Shown: positions 26,611-35,545, counted from the first letter of the stretch. The stretch is DNA of 64,000 nucleotides from Nonomuraea zeae (GCF_005889725.1 NZ_VCKX01000017.1:1-64000), one strand, 5' to 3'. Program-made: numbers and translations. The notes: generated from the sequence alone by a model not told the origin.

Positions 26611-27097
26611 TCAGCGTCCGGCACCTGCTCTGCCGCCACGGCGAGCAGCGGCCAGCGGCCCGGATGGGATGATCAGTGTCGACGTGCCGGTGAAGTGCAT
26701 GACCCGGGTAGCGGTGCTGCCCGACAGCAGTGCCGGCAACCTCCGGCGCCCACGGGAGCCGAGAACGATCAGCGAAGCATCGATCTCCTCCGCCAGGTCC
26801 ACGATGGCCTCGGCGGCTGTCTTCTCCGGGACGGAGGCCACCCTAGGTTCGGCCTTCAAGCCGAGGGCCCGGGCTCGTCCGGCACCTTCAGCGGCCAGTT
26901 GCTCAGAGGCGTCCAAGGTTCTGGCGTCGCGGTCGCGCAGGTCCTCAAGGGCCGGGTGGCCTTCCAGGTGAGCAGCGAGGCTTTCCAGCGGGTTGGCGGG
27001 CGTAGAGAACCACGGTGGATGCTCCCGGGAAGAGGCGTGCGGTCTCTTCGGTGGCGTGCCGAGCGTCGGGTGCGTCGTAGGCGATGAGGATGGACAC
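26611..27097 (-). pseudogene. Universal stress protein, frameshifted
   Basis: GTG start at 27097 after AGGGAG gives VSILIAYDAPDARHATEETA, a normal Usp N-terminus, then the frame ends early. From about 26990 the adjacent frame continues LESLAAHLEGHPALEDLRDR to the C-terminal ATP-loop region LIVLGSRGRRRLPALLSGS and TSTLIIPS. A single extra base in CCAACCCGCTGG (26986-26996) accounts for the break. It is not a homopolymer site. Downstream of the MFS gene on the same strand. Confidence 0.85.
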
Positions 27098-27123
27098 GGG
27101 AATCTCCCTTACGTGCGGATGGG

Positions 27124-28545
27124 TCAGCTGCGGGAGCTAGTGACCTGATCGGTGGGCGCGGCGGTGCGGGTCCGCAGGGTGATGGCGGCGATCAGGGCGC
27201 CGGCCAGGGCAATGGTGGCGGCTCCGACGAAGGCGGCGGAGAAGCCGTCGGTCAGCGCGGGCAGGTTGCCAAGTTGGTCGGCGCCGTTGGCGGCGGCGAC
27301 GGCGGTCATGGCGGCCAGGCCGAGTGCGGAGCCGACCTGGTAGCTGGTGTTGACAATGCCCGAGGCCAGGCCGCCTTCCTCCGGGCGGGCGGAGGAGATG
27401 GCGGTGCCGAGGGAAGGGATGAAGGCCAGCGACATGCCGAGGGCGGCGACGATGCTGGCGGGTAGGACGTCGGTGGTGAAGCTGCCGTCCGGGCTGATCA
27501 GGGACAGCCACGCCATTCCGGCGGTTAGCAGGACGAGACCGGCTACCGTAGTCGCCTTGGGGCCGAAGCGGTTGATGGCCCGGGGTGCCAGGACGATCAT
27601 GCCGATCATGATGAGGACGGTCATCGGCAGCAGCGCGGCGCCGCTGGGGAAGGCGCTGTAGCCGAGAACCTGCTGCAGGTAGAGGTTGAGGAAGAACCAC
27701 ATCGGGATCCAGGCGCCGCCGAGCAGGAGCTGGGTAAGGTTGGCGGCCGACAGGTTCGGGGTGCGGAAGATGGACAGCCGCATCAGCGGCTGGCGGCGGC
27801 GGGCCTGGATGGCGACGAACGCGCCGAGCAACACCACGGCGACGGCCAGGACGAGCCACGTCTCGGCCGAGCCCCAGCCGGCCTCCGGCGCGCGGACGAT
27901 GGCGTAGACGGCGGTGCCGAGGCCGAGGGTGACGGTCAGCGTGCCGAGGATGTCGATGGAGCCGCGCGTCGAGGGGGTGGCAGGCATCAGGGGTCCGGTG
28001 GCCGCGAGGGCGGCGAGCGCGATGGGGATGTTGATGTAGAAGACCCATGGCCAGCTCAGGTACTCGGTGATGACGCCGCCGAGGAAGACGCCGGCGGTGC
28101 CGCCCGCGGGGGCGGCGGCGCCGTACAGGGCCAGGGCCTTGGTCAGCTCCTTGGGGTCGTGACCGAACAACATCATCAGCAGGGTGAGCGCGGACGGGGC
28201 GATCAACGCGGCGCCCACGCCCTGGACGGCGCGGCCAGTCAGCTCCACCCACACCTCGGGCGCGATGCCGGCCAGGAGCGAGCCCGCGAGAAGGACGAGC
28301 CAGCCGGCGCTGAAGAGCCGGCGCGCGCCGAACAAGTCCGACAGGCGGCCGCCCAGCAGGAGCAGGCCGCCGAAGGCGACGACGTAAGCGTTGAAGACCC
28401 AGGACAGGCTCTCCTGGGAGAAGCCGAGGTCCTGCTGGATGCGGGGCAGGGCCACGCCGATGATCGACGTGTCCATGATCACGATGAACTGCGCCGTGGC
28501 GATCAGGGCCAAAGCGGCCCAACGTCGGGGCGATGGTGCAGACAT
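27124..28545 (-). CDS. MFS transporter, DHA2 (14-helix) family
   Basis: 473 aa with about fourteen hydrophobic segments. The DHA2 motif LDxTxVNVALP appears as IMDTSIIGVALPRIQQDLG near residue 24, and GRLSDLFGARRLF near 69 is the loop 2-3 signature. The start at MSAPSPRR follows GGAGAG. Two CsoR-like operators lie just upstream, so it belongs to the candidate metal or persulfide regulon. Substrate unknown. Confidence 0.9.
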   Translation of the reverse strand: MSAPSPRRWAALALIATAQFIVIMDTSIIGVALPRIQQDLGFSQESLSWVFNAYVVAFGGLLLLGGRLSDLFGARRLFSAGWLVLLAGSLLAGIAPEVWVELTGRAVQGVGAALIAPSALTLLMMLFGHDPKELTKALALYGAAAPAGGTAGVFLGGVITEYLSWPWVFYINIPIALAALAATGPLMPATPSTRGSIDILGTLTVTLGLGTAVYAIVRAPEAGWGSAETWLVLAVAVVLLGAFVAIQARRRQPLMRLSIFRTPNLSAANLTQLLLGGAWIPMWFFLNLYLQQVLGYSAFPSGAALLPMTVLIMIGMIVLAPRAINRFGPKATTVAGLVLLTAGMAWLSLISPDGSFTTDVLPASIVAALGMSLAFIPSLGTAISSARPEEGGLASGIVNTSYQVGSALGLAAMTAVAAANGADQLGNLPALTDGFSAAFVGAATIALAGALIAAITLRTRTAAPTDQVTSSRS

Positions 28546-28567
28546 GGGTACTCTCCGCTCAGATTCA

Positions 28568-28617
28568 ATACCCATAGGGGGTATACGCGATGGCTAATAA
28601 ATACCAGTAGGGGGTAT
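28568..28617. promoter_or_regulatory. Two CsoR/CstR-like operators
   Basis: ATACCC-N5-GGGTAT at 28568-28584 (exact) and ATACCA-N5-GGGTAT at 28601-28617 (one mismatch), 33 bp apart, immediately upstream of the DHA2 transporter. Confidence 0.8.
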
Positions 28618-28716
28618 CTGTCAAGCCTGCCTGATCAGCGTCCGTTTCCGGGTGCCCTCGCAGCACTGCCAGTACAATCAGCGCCGCAGGGCTGGCCAGC
28701 GCGAAGCCGACGGCCA

Positions 28717-28977
28717 TCCCGGGCCGCGCTTGCCAAAGTGGCCACGGCACATCTGCCGGACTGGCCCGACGACATCACGCCCCATGTCCTGCGGCACTTC
28801 TGCGCCTCCCAGCTCTATCTGGCCGGGATGGATCTGCTCGCAATCCAGGAAGTCCTCGGCCACGCTTGGATCGCCACGACCATGAGATACGTTCACGTCC
28901 CCTCGACTCACGTCGAGGACGCCTGGCTCGCAGGTCAAGCGCGTGCGGTCACCCGATTGGAAGGACTACGGCGATGA
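28717..28977 (+). pseudogene. Tyrosine recombinase, C-terminal fragment
   Basis: About 85 residues of a phage-type integrase remain. HVLRHFCAS gives the HxxR pair, GHAWIATTMRYVHV gives the later His and the tyrosine nucleophile. The N-terminal core-binding domain and the first catalytic Arg are absent. It overlaps the next HTH gene by 4 nt (ATGA), as in intact relatives, so this is the leftover of an integrated element. Confidence 0.85.
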
Positions 28978-29297
28978 GGTGGAACCTGCGCCTGGCGGCC
29001 GCCAACCGCGGCATCTGGAAGGCGTCCGAGCTCCAGCGGATGCTTGCCGAGCACGGCCTGAAGATGAGTGCTGGAAAGATGTCCGGGCTCTGGTCGGGCG
29101 AGCCGGCCAGCATCAAGCTCGACGACCTCAACGTCATCTGCGCCGTCCTCGGATGCGGAGTCGAAGAACTCCTCATCGTCGAACCCGACAAGGTCAAGCG
29201 CGTCGATGAGCAGGTCGAACAGCCCGCCGCGGTCTCGGCGGGAGGCCCGTCGGTGACACCCAAGCGCAAGGACGGGCGATCTCTCCCAGCGAGCTGA
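28974..29297 (+). CDS. Small Cro/XRE-type helix-turn-helix protein
   Basis: 107 aa, HTH_26-like: MRWNLRLAAANRGIWKASEL then LSG/LWSGEP and KLDDLNVICAVLGCGVEELL. Coupled to the recombinase fragment, and typical of a recombinase-HTH-Cys-rich gene trio found in actinobacterial mobile elements. The C-terminal 35 residues are a charged, probably disordered tail. Confidence 0.8.
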   Translation: MRWNLRLAAANRGIWKASELQRMLAEHGLKMSAGKMSGLWSGEPASIKLDDLNVICAVLGCGVEELLIVEPDKVKRVDEQVEQPAAVSAGGPSVTPKRKDGRSLPAS

Positions 29298-29357
29298 TCG
29301 AGCTCGGGACCGACGCTGATGCTGCCCAGAAGCTGAACAGATTGCCTGGCCTGGGGC

Positions 29358-29600
29358 GTGTTGTTCGCCCCGCGATGCGGGGCCTGCGCCTCGTTTGCCT
29401 CCCGCCTTTCGGCTGGACGCTGCGCGGGGTGCGGTCGACGGCTGCCGCTGCGCGAGGGCTCCTGCCGGTTGTGCTGGTGCCAGGCCCGCCTCGACGCGCA
29501 GACGAACAACCCGGCTGCCGGAGTGCGATCACCCCTTCCCCGGGACAGCCCCCACCGGCTCTTCCTGGCTCATCTGACGCCGCTCTGGGGCCGAAAGCGG
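29358..29600 (+). pseudogene. Cys-rich zinc-ribbon protein, 3' truncated
   Basis: From a GTG the frame reads CGACASFASRLSAGRCAGCG and then CRLCWCQAR, giving three paired-Cys knuckles, the third member of the recombinase-HTH-Cys-rich trio. After SPHRLFLAHLTPL the similarity stops and the frame runs into a different gene near 29620, so the 3' part is lost at a junction. Confidence 0.6.
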
Positions 29601-29637
29601 CGATCCTGGGAGCGCCTGAGGGGCGGCCAGCGGGCTG

Positions 29638-30375
29638 GTGGCCGCGGTATTGCTGCTGCTGTGCTTCGTGATGGTCTGGGATGCGCCGGGGCTGGATGTG
29701 GAGGCCGGTTCCATGACCCGTTACTTCGATGAGCGGCGCATGGCAGTGCTCACGTCGTCGCTACTGGTCACGCTGGCCGTGATGGCGTTCTTGTGGTTCA
29801 CCGCGCATCTGCGGCATGTGTTGCAGCGGGCCGAAAGGGGGGCGTAGGCGTTCTCTCCCATGGTGCTGGTCTCCGGGGTGAGCCTGGCGACGGTGTGCGC
29901 GCTGAGCGTGGTGCCGCTCGCGGCGCTGGCCACGCTGACCGCATCGCCAGTGCGGCCCGCCGACCTTGAGGCGGCACGCGTCCTGTACACCGTGCATCTG
30001 CTGTCCCTGGGACCGATCAGCCTGCTGGTGGCGCTTTTCGCGGTCAGTGCCGGGGCCGCCATGGTGCGGCGGGAGATGGCCGGGCCATGGCTCGGCTGGC
30101 TGGGCATGATCGTCGCCGTGCTATGCCTGATCGCGGGGATCGGCAGTTTCCTCGTTGCCCCGTTCGGGCCCGTGCTGGTCCTGGCCTACGCCACGGGCAT
30201 CTTCTTCGCGGTGTGGATCGCCGCCGCCTCGATCACCATGCTGGTCCGTCCGGAGGTGGATCGTCCCTCTGCGGTGCGCGGGTCTTCGCCCACTGACGAC
30301 GCTTGTCTGGACGGGGCGCACGACGATCTGGAGCCTGTCAGGCCGAACAGGTCCCCGGGCCGCCCGCTCTTCTGA
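29638..30375 (+). pseudogene. Multi-pass membrane protein split by in-frame TAG
   Basis: One continuous reading frame encodes about six membrane helices, but a TAG at 29845-29847 interrupts it between ...HVLQRAERGA and AFSPMVLVSGVSL. No frame change occurs on either side, and a CAG to TAG change would explain it. The 5' end starts at a GTG in a helix right after the junction with the Cys-rich gene, so the N-terminus may also be missing. Family not recognised; reinitiation at the ATG at 29860 is possible. Confidence 0.75.
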
Positions 30376-30468
30376 CAGTCCAGCACCGCATCTTTGGACC
30401 TGTCTCCGTTGAGGAATCCCGGGCGAGCGCTGAGCATGTCGCGACAGGCCCGCTCATTGCCATATCTT

Positions 30469-30482
30469 GGGCCTTTCGGCAC
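30469..30482. promoter_or_regulatory. Weak DosR-like box
   Basis: GGGCCTTTCGGCAC partly matches the DosR/DevR core GGGACTTTNGNCCC, 70 bp before a universal stress gene, a common DosR target. Match is incomplete and no DosR gene is present. Confidence 0.25.
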
Positions 30483-30551
30483 TGTTCACCAGGCCTTTTG
30501 ATGTCAACCTTGAACAGGAGAAGAATCTGCCAGGATCAGGAGGGGCCAGGA

Positions 30552-31016
30552 ATGAACGCGGACGACTGCTGGTCGGATCCGATCCATGGCGACGGCCCTC
30601 GGGTGCTCGTCGTGCTGGACGGCTCTTTGGCGAGTCTGGCGGCTTTGCGCGTGGCGGTGACCGAAGCCCGCCGGCGTCACGCCCACCTGCAGGCGATCCG
30701 CGTGCTGCCTGGCGTCGGTGCCCTGCCTGGTCTCCCCGACGGGCACGAGTTCTTTGCCCGGCTACGAGAGGGGGTGTGGGCATCCCTCCGGGAGGCGCTG
30801 GGACGGGTCCCGGCCGACATCGATATCAGCACGGCGGTGGCGCGCGGCGCGGGTCCGGCGCTGGTCGCTATGGCCGGCGGGGAAGACGACCTTCTAGTAC
30901 TGGGCGGGGGCGAGGGGCGGTTGCTGCGCCGATGGCGTTCGGCGGCGGTGAGTCGCTACTGCGTCACCCACGCTCGATGCCCGGTGCTCACCGATGTCGG
31001 AACTAGTCCGTCATAG
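30552..31016 (+). CDS. Universal-stress-protein-like
   Basis: 154 aa. N-terminal strand RVLVVLDGSLASLAALRVAV carries the Usp Asp, and the C-terminal LLVLGGGEGRLLRRWRSAAVSRYCVTHARCPVL is a modified nucleotide loop (GxxxG-S/A pattern reduced). AGGAGGGGCCAGGA precedes the ATG. ATP binding is uncertain because the canonical G-2x-G-9x-G-S/T loop is altered. Confidence 0.75.
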   Translation: MNADDCWSDPIHGDGPRVLVVLDGSLASLAALRVAVTEARRRHAHLQAIRVLPGVGALPGLPDGHEFFARLREGVWASLREALGRVPADIDISTAVARGAGPALVAMAGGEDDLLVLGGGEGRLLRRWRSAAVSRYCVTHARCPVLTDVGTSPS

Positions 31017-31032
31017 TTCTCGACGGGCAAGC

Positions 31033-31911
31033 TCAGTCGGTGGGGGAGAAGGCTGTGGTGAAGGTCTCGCCACCGTTCTTGGACTGCAGCACTGTGCCGT
31101 CCTCCAGGGCGGCCAACAGGCGCTGCCGGTCTACGGCGGTGAAGGCGGCAGCCTGTGCGGGTAACTTTCCGGTGGCCGACCAGGTTTTGCCGGAGTCCTG
31201 GCTAGTGTGGATTTGGCCGTCGGCTCCGGCGCCCACGATCACTTCGCCGGGCAGGACATCGATGTGGCTGAGCAGGGGAGCCTTCGTGAGGTCGATGTAG
31301 TTCAGCCCGCCGTCCTCGCTGACCTTCAGCCCGTCGGGCGTGGTGGCGTAGATGCGGGACGTCCGCTCGGCGCTCGCCCCAAGGTCGATCACCTTCTCCT
31401 CGGTGCCCTGTGTCCAGGAGGTGCCGCCATCGATGCTGCGCCAGACCTTCGAGGTCTGGCTGTCGTAGGCGTACAGGTTGTCTCCGGCGGGCTGGATGGA
31501 GTGAAAGTCGGCCGAACCGTCTTCCGAGATTGTCTTCCAGGTGAGCCCGGAATCCGTCGACTTGATGAGGCCGAGATGCGGCGGTCGTTCGGCAGAGGCA
31601 TCCTCCGCCGAGGGGTGCCCGCTGGCCAGGAACGTCTTCGGGCCCATGATGGTGAAGCCCATGTGGTCCTGGTCGCGGTCGGCGACCCGGGTGGCGGCCG
31701 TAGGTGAAGTGATCTTGAACAGCCCGTAGTGGCCCGCTACGTAAAGAATTCCATCGGCCGGGTCGACGCCGAGTCCGTGCACATGTCCGATGCCCAGATC
31801 CGCATGGGCCGTGCCGCCCGGTGCCTGTGCCGCCTGGCCGCAGGCGGCAAGCGTGACGCCCAATGCGATTGCGGCGGCACCCATGCGTAGCTGCTGTCCC
31901 GCGAACTTCAT
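31033..31911 (-). CDS. F510_1955-type lipoprotein with BNR repeats
   Basis: 292 aa. Signal peptide with lipobox LAAC (Cys near 24) targets the outer face of the membrane. The body is a beta-propeller with BNR-like Asp-boxes (STDSGLTWKT, SIDGGTSWTQ, SQDSGKTWSA, SKNGGETFTT). Family members are annotated as glycosyl-hydrolase-like and recur in actinobacterial metal islands with CopZ, DUF305 and DUF6153. No enzymatic role is shown. It is downstream of the BlaI/M56 pair on the same strand. Confidence 0.85.
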   Translation of the reverse strand: MKFAGQQLRMGAAAIALGVTLAACGQAAQAPGGTAHADLGIGHVHGLGVDPADGILYVAGHYGLFKITSPTAATRVADRDQDHMGFTIMGPKTFLASGHPSAEDASAERPPHLGLIKSTDSGLTWKTISEDGSADFHSIQPAGDNLYAYDSQTSKVWRSIDGGTSWTQGTEEKVIDLGASAERTSRIYATTPDGLKVSEDGGLNYIDLTKAPLLSHIDVLPGEVIVGAGADGQIHTSQDSGKTWSATGKLPAQAAAFTAVDRQRLLAALEDGTVLQSKNGGETFTTAFSPTD

Positions 31912-31933
31912 GTCGCGAGTCTACAACTTACTA

Positions 31934-31949
31934 CTATCGCCCCTCGTAG
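31934..31949. promoter_or_regulatory. Candidate BlaI-type box
   Basis: CTAT-N8-GTAG before the F510_1955 lipoprotein. The same spacing (CTAC-N8-GTAG) occurs upstream of the blaI-like gene at 33309-33324. Confidence 0.4.
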
Positions 31950-31952
31950 CAG

Positions 31953-32903
31953 CTAGAGGGTCAGGAAGGAATGACAGTGATGGGCGAGGAACGCGGCCAC
32001 GCCCGGCGCCGCCGCCAGCGTGGCAGGTCCCGCGAGCAGCGCGGTGATCGCCACCAGCCCGGCGATTCGCTCCCGCCGGCCGAGCGGCGTCTGCGGGTGC
32101 AGCATCCGGCGGACGCGAGTCAGCGCCGTCTCGCCGCCCGCGCCCAGTGCGAACGCCGGCACCTTTCCCGTCGCGAGGCCGACCAACGCGGTCGCGATGT
32201 GGATGCGCTGGTGGCGGCGAGCCGCGACGTCGTCGGCCAGCAGCTCGACCAGGCGCGCGACCTCCGCACGGGCCTGCTCGAACAGGGGCACGCGAGGGAA
32301 TGCCCGGGCCAGGGCTTCGGCGGCGGCGAGTACCAGGTGGTGGCGCCCCCGCAGGTGCGCCTGTTCGTGGGCGAGCACGGCGGCGACCTGTTCGGGGGCG
32401 AGTGAGCGTAGCGCGCCGGTGGTGATGACCGCGTGGCCCCTCCAGCCGGGCAGGCAGTACACCAGGCGCTCGTCATAGTCGACCACGAGCGCGTCGAGGT
32501 CACCGTCGTGTTTGCCGAGAAGCGACAGCGCTTCGGCGTGCCGGCGACGTTCGCGGCGCGCACGGAGCAGGACCGCGGCGCCCGTGTAGGCGATTCTGAT
32601 CAGGAGAAGCCCGGCGCCGGCGAGACTCGCGCGGGTGCCGACCGAACTCAGGGCCGCCTCGTCGTGAAGCAGCGCGGCGCAGGCCTCGAACAGATCGGCC
32701 AGGCCGTGCCCCACCACGGAGGCGGGCACGGCGAGGGCGAACGCCGACAACAGCGCCGAGGCGATCACCGACACCCCGGCCGCCTGCCACATGGCGATCG
32801 CCAGTCGCGGCGCGCGGTCGGCCCAGGAGGCCCGCCTGAGCACCTTCGGCAGCGCCAGCGCCGCGAAGAGGCCGTACAAGGTCAGGACGATCGCCACGAT
32901 CAT
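31953..32903 (-). CDS. M56-family (BlaR1-like) membrane metallopeptidase
   Basis: 316 aa. Four to five membrane helices surround a cytosolic zinc-protease motif HEQAH near residue 178, with the third ligand in ELLADDVAAR near 220. It lacks the C-terminal penicillin sensor of true BlaR1. The start overlaps the BlaI-like gene (ATGA), so they are coupled. Expected to cleave or release the BlaI-like repressor in response to an envelope signal. A longer open frame upstream is not coding. Confidence 0.9.
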   Translation of the reverse strand: MIVAIVLTLYGLFAALALPKVLRRASWADRAPRLAIAMWQAAGVSVIASALLSAFALAVPASVVGHGLADLFEACAALLHDEAALSSVGTRASLAGAGLLLIRIAYTGAAVLLRARRERRRHAEALSLLGKHDGDLDALVVDYDERLVYCLPGWRGHAVITTGALRSLAPEQVAAVLAHEQAHLRGRHHLVLAAAEALARAFPRVPLFEQARAEVARLVELLADDVAARRHQRIHIATALVGLATGKVPAFALGAGGETALTRVRRMLHPQTPLGRRERIAGLVAITALLAGPATLAAAPGVAAFLAHHCHSFLTL

Positions 32904-33274
32904 GAGCTGCGTCTCCCCGGCGGGTACACCTGGAGCGCCGCCTCCAAGGCGCTGGCCTCCTCCGAGGTCAGGCGCTCGAGGAAGTGGACCAGCGTGGCCG
33001 CCCTGTTGCCGCTCGCGGCCAGGGATGCGCGCATGACGTCGGCGGTGTAGGCCTCCTTGGAGGACACCGCCTCGTAGATGTAGGCGCGGCCCACCGGCTG
33101 GCGCTTGAGCAGGCCCTTGGTGTGCAGCTTGTCCATCACAGTCATGACAGTGGTGTAGGCGAGAGTGCGCTCCTGCCGAAGGTGCTCCAGGACATCCCTG
33201 ACCGAGGCAGGAAGCTTGATGGCCCACATGTGATCCATGATCGTGGACTCGAGCTCCCCTAGGCCACGCACCAT
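32900..33274 (-). CDS. BlaI/MecI/CopY-family repressor
   Basis: 124 aa winged-helix protein: LESTIMDHMWAIKLPASVRD, then YTTVMTVMDKLHTKGLLKRQ (recognition helix), then wing RAYIYEAV. In this family the partner M56 peptidase inactivates the repressor. The candidate operator CTAC-N8-GTAG lies 35 bp upstream. It may also act on 31934-31949. Confidence 0.93.
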   Translation of the reverse strand: MVRGLGELESTIMDHMWAIKLPASVRDVLEHLRQERTLAYTTVMTVMDKLHTKGLLKRQPVGRAYIYEAVSSKEAYTADVMRASLAASGNRAATLVHFLERLTSEEASALEAALQVYPPGRRSS

Positions 33275-33308
33275 GTGATCGTCCCTCCGCCCGCAATATG
33301 CCCGAATG

Positions 33309-33324
33309 CTACCGGTGATCGTAG
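33309..33324. promoter_or_regulatory. Candidate autoregulatory box of BlaI-like gene
   Basis: CTAC-N8-GTAG palindrome 35 bp before the start of the BlaI-like gene. Confidence 0.45.
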
Positions 33325-33349
33325 ATGGCTGGCCAGAAGTGCCCGCTCC

Positions 33350-34528
33350 TCACGCCAGGGAGTCGAGGCGATCGCCGGCCACGATGGCGCGCTTGATGCG
33401 GATCAGGTCCTTGGGCGCGTTCACCGCGACTGCGCCGACGAGCGTGCTGTCCTTGGCGAAGGCGATGGCGAAACGTCCCTCGTCCGCGTCTCCGATCACG
33501 ATGCGGCTCTCGTCCGCCAGATGCGTGAGGCCGGCGGTCTGGATACGGGCGCCGTGTACGTGGGTGGCGAAGGAGGGAAGGTCGGCGAAGGGCTTGGCGT
33601 TCTCCGGGCCGGCCAGCAGGTTGAGCGCCGCGGCGGCACCCTGGTCGTTGGCGTTCGACCAGTGCTCGATGCGGACCAGCGTGCCTCCGTACAGGCTGTG
33701 CGGCCAGCGTGCGACGTCGCCGGCGGCGACCACGTCCTGCGCGCCCGAGGCGAACAGGCGCTCGTCGCAGACCACTCCGTCGCGCACCGTCAGCCCACTG
33801 CCCTCCAGCCAGTCGGTGTTCGGCATCACGCCCATGCCCGCGATGACCAGGTCGGCGGGCAGCGTCCGGCCGTCGCTCAATCGCACCGCCGTCACCCTGC
33901 CGTTCCCGTCGAACCCGGTCACGCGGGTCCCGCTGACGAGTTCGACACCGTTGTCCCGGTGATGGCCGCCGAGCCAGCGCGCGGCCTCGGTGCCCAGGAT
34001 GTTCCGCATCGGGGACGGGGACGCGTCCACCAGGGTGACGCCGAGCCCGAGAGCGCGAGCGGTCGAGGCGACCTCGCCCCCGATGAAGCCGCCGCCGATG
34101 ACAACGACGTTGCCGGGCCCCGCGGCCAGTTCCGCGCGCAGCGTCATGGAATCCTCGACGGTGCGCAGGGTGTACACGCCCTCGGGGGCATCGGGCAGCC
34201 GTCGCGGGCGTGCGCCGGTGGCGATGACCAGGCCGTCGTAGCGCACCTCCGACCCATCGTCCAGGATCAGCCACCGCTCTGAGGTATCCAGCCGTACGGC
34301 ATGGCGGCCCTTGAACCATCGCTCGCCGAGTTCCTCGGCACCGGGAAGCGTGATCTCGTCGTCGCCCTTCAGCATGCTCTTCGACAGCGGGGGGCGGTTG
34401 TAGGGCAGGTGCTTCTCGGCCCCCACCAGGATGATCGTCCCGTCGAAACCTTCACGCCGCAGAGCCTGGAACGCACGGAGACCTGAGAGCGAGGCTCCGA
34501 CGATGGCGATGGAGTTGAGCTTTCTCAT
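33350..34528 (-). CDS. Ferredoxin-reductase-like NAD(P)/FAD oxidoreductase
   Basis: 392 aa. FAD motif GASLSGLRAF near residue 11, NAD motif GGGFIGGEVA near 150, and C-terminal VVAAGDVARWPH near 275. Organisation matches putidaredoxin/rubredoxin reductases (FAD_oxidored group with a C-terminal interface domain). Divergent from the CopZ-like gene, with three CsoR-type operators between, so both are coregulated. The electron acceptor is not evident; a persulfide or metal-linked role is inference. Confidence 0.9.
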   Translation of the reverse strand: MRKLNSIAIVGASLSGLRAFQALRREGFDGTIILVGAEKHLPYNRPPLSKSMLKGDDEITLPGAEELGERWFKGRHAVRLDTSERWLILDDGSEVRYDGLVIATGARPRRLPDAPEGVYTLRTVEDSMTLRAELAAGPGNVVVIGGGFIGGEVASTARALGLGVTLVDASPSPMRNILGTEAARWLGGHHRDNGVELVSGTRVTGFDGNGRVTAVRLSDGRTLPADLVIAGMGVMPNTDWLEGSGLTVRDGVVCDERLFASGAQDVVAAGDVARWPHSLYGGTLVRIEHWSNANDQGAAAALNLLAGPENAKPFADLPSFATHVHGARIQTAGLTHLADESRIVIGDADEGRFAIAFAKDSTLVGAVAVNAPKDLIRIKRAIVAGDRLDSLA

Positions 34529-34538
34529 GAGAGCGACG

Positions 34539-34658
34539 ATACCCCTCAGGGGTATGTGGTTAGATGTGAACTACGTCTCATATACCCGTAGGGGGTTGGG
34601 GTTGCACGGCAGCGGTCGGTGGCATATCGTCCAACTGCCCTATACCCATAAGGGGTAT
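34539..34658. promoter_or_regulatory. Three CsoR/CstR-like operators in divergent promoter
   Basis: ATACCC-N5-GGGTAT exact at 34539-34555 and 34642-34658, and a two-mismatch copy (ATACCC-N5-GGGTTG) at 34582-34598. They flank the promoters of the FAD reductase and CopZ-like genes. Confidence 0.85.
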
Positions 34659-34673
34659 CGACCGAGGGGGGTC

Positions 34674-34886
34674 ATGATGAGCAGTGCGACCTACACCGTG
34701 AGCGGGATGACCTGTGGCCACTGCGTGGGCTCGGTGAAGTCCGAAGTCGGCAAGATCGCCGGCGTTACAGGCGTCGACGTCGACCTGGCCACCGACAAGG
34801 TGACCGTGACGGCGAATGAGTCCGTCGAGGAAGCTCGTGTGCGCGACGCCGTGGAGGAAGCCGGCTACGAGCTGGTCTCCGCCTGA
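34674..34886 (+). CDS. copZ: CopZ-like heavy-metal chaperone
   Basis: 70-aa ferredoxin-like HMA domain. GMTCGHCVGSV at residues 10-20 holds the CxxC copper site; the second half VDVDLATDKVTVTA follows the beta-alpha-beta-beta-alpha-beta order. ATG at 34674, with a second ATG three bases later, after GAGGGGG. It would carry Cu(I) in the cytosol to an exporter or repressor. No P-type ATPase is encoded nearby, so the partner must be distant. Confidence 0.92.
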   Translation: MMSSATYTVSGMTCGHCVGSVKSEVGKIAGVTGVDVDLATDKVTVTANESVEEARVRDAVEEAGYELVSA

Positions 34887-35009
34887 CTGACAGCGGACGA
34901 GAGGGCCTTCGCCGGCGTTTGCGTTGAACGATTGACAGCCGGGTGCCGTACATCCCCTGTGTGGCGGCACCCCGGCTGGGTTCTGGCGGGTGCTACGAGC
35001 CGCGTTAGT

Positions 35010-35023
35010 ACACTGACAAGTGT
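35010..35023. promoter_or_regulatory. Dyad upstream of DUF6153
   Basis: ACACT-GACA-AGTGT, about 40 bp before the DUF6153 start. Could be a BlaI/CopY-like or other operator; binder unknown. Confidence 0.4.
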
Positions 35024-35061
35024 CGTGACGTGCCGGAGACCTGCGAGGGGCGGTGGGATCT

Positions 35062-35463
35062 ATGTGGCAGCGCCGTGCAGTGAATGTGCTGCGGGCCGGC
35101 CTGCTCGTAGCCCTCGCCCTGGGCGTCTGCGGCATGCACACCCTCGGACACCTGGACGGCCGGCACAGCAGCTCCTCGTCGACCGCACATGGCATGCAGG
35201 CCCCTGCAGCCGTCGTTGCCGTGGTTCCTGCGGGCATGGAGGCCTTTGTTCCCGACGGGGAGATGCCGGCGTTCGACCCGACAGAGGTCTGTCTGGCCGT
35301 GCTCATGACGCTCGTGGTCCTGCTGTTGATCGCGGCCTGGACCAGAGTGGGACGACGCCGCGATGACGAGAGCGAGACGCGCTCATCCGCCGGCCAGATT
35401 GCCAGACCTCCGCCGAAGCTCGCCTCCCGGCGTCTGGCGATTCTCTCGACGTTGCGCATATAG
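35062..35463 (+). CDS. DUF6153-family membrane protein
   Basis: 133 aa. N-terminal membrane helix (VLRAGLLVALALGVCGMHTLGH), a His/Ser/Met-rich extracytoplasmic region, then VCLAVLMTLVVLLLIAAW as a second helix. DUF6153 members occur with DUF305 in copper-associated islands of actinomycetes. Function unknown; His and Met residues could bind metal. The start at MWQRR is favoured over a GTG three codons upstream. Confidence 0.75.
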   Translation: MWQRRAVNVLRAGLLVALALGVCGMHTLGHLDGRHSSSSSTAHGMQAPAAVVAVVPAGMEAFVPDGEMPAFDPTEVCLAVLMTLVVLLLIAAWTRVGRRRDDESETRSSAGQIARPPPKLASRRLAILSTLRI

Positions 35464-35545
35464 GCCGACGGCTCACGCGGAACAGGTTTTCCGCCTGCCC
35501 GCGAACAGGCCCGAACCTCCAACACGATCGAGAGAACACACAGCT

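Noticed and set aside
31953..33296. Long open frame joining BlaI and M56 region
   Set aside because: The first 130 codons are the BlaI gene in a wrong frame; M56 starts at the overlapping ATG at 32903.
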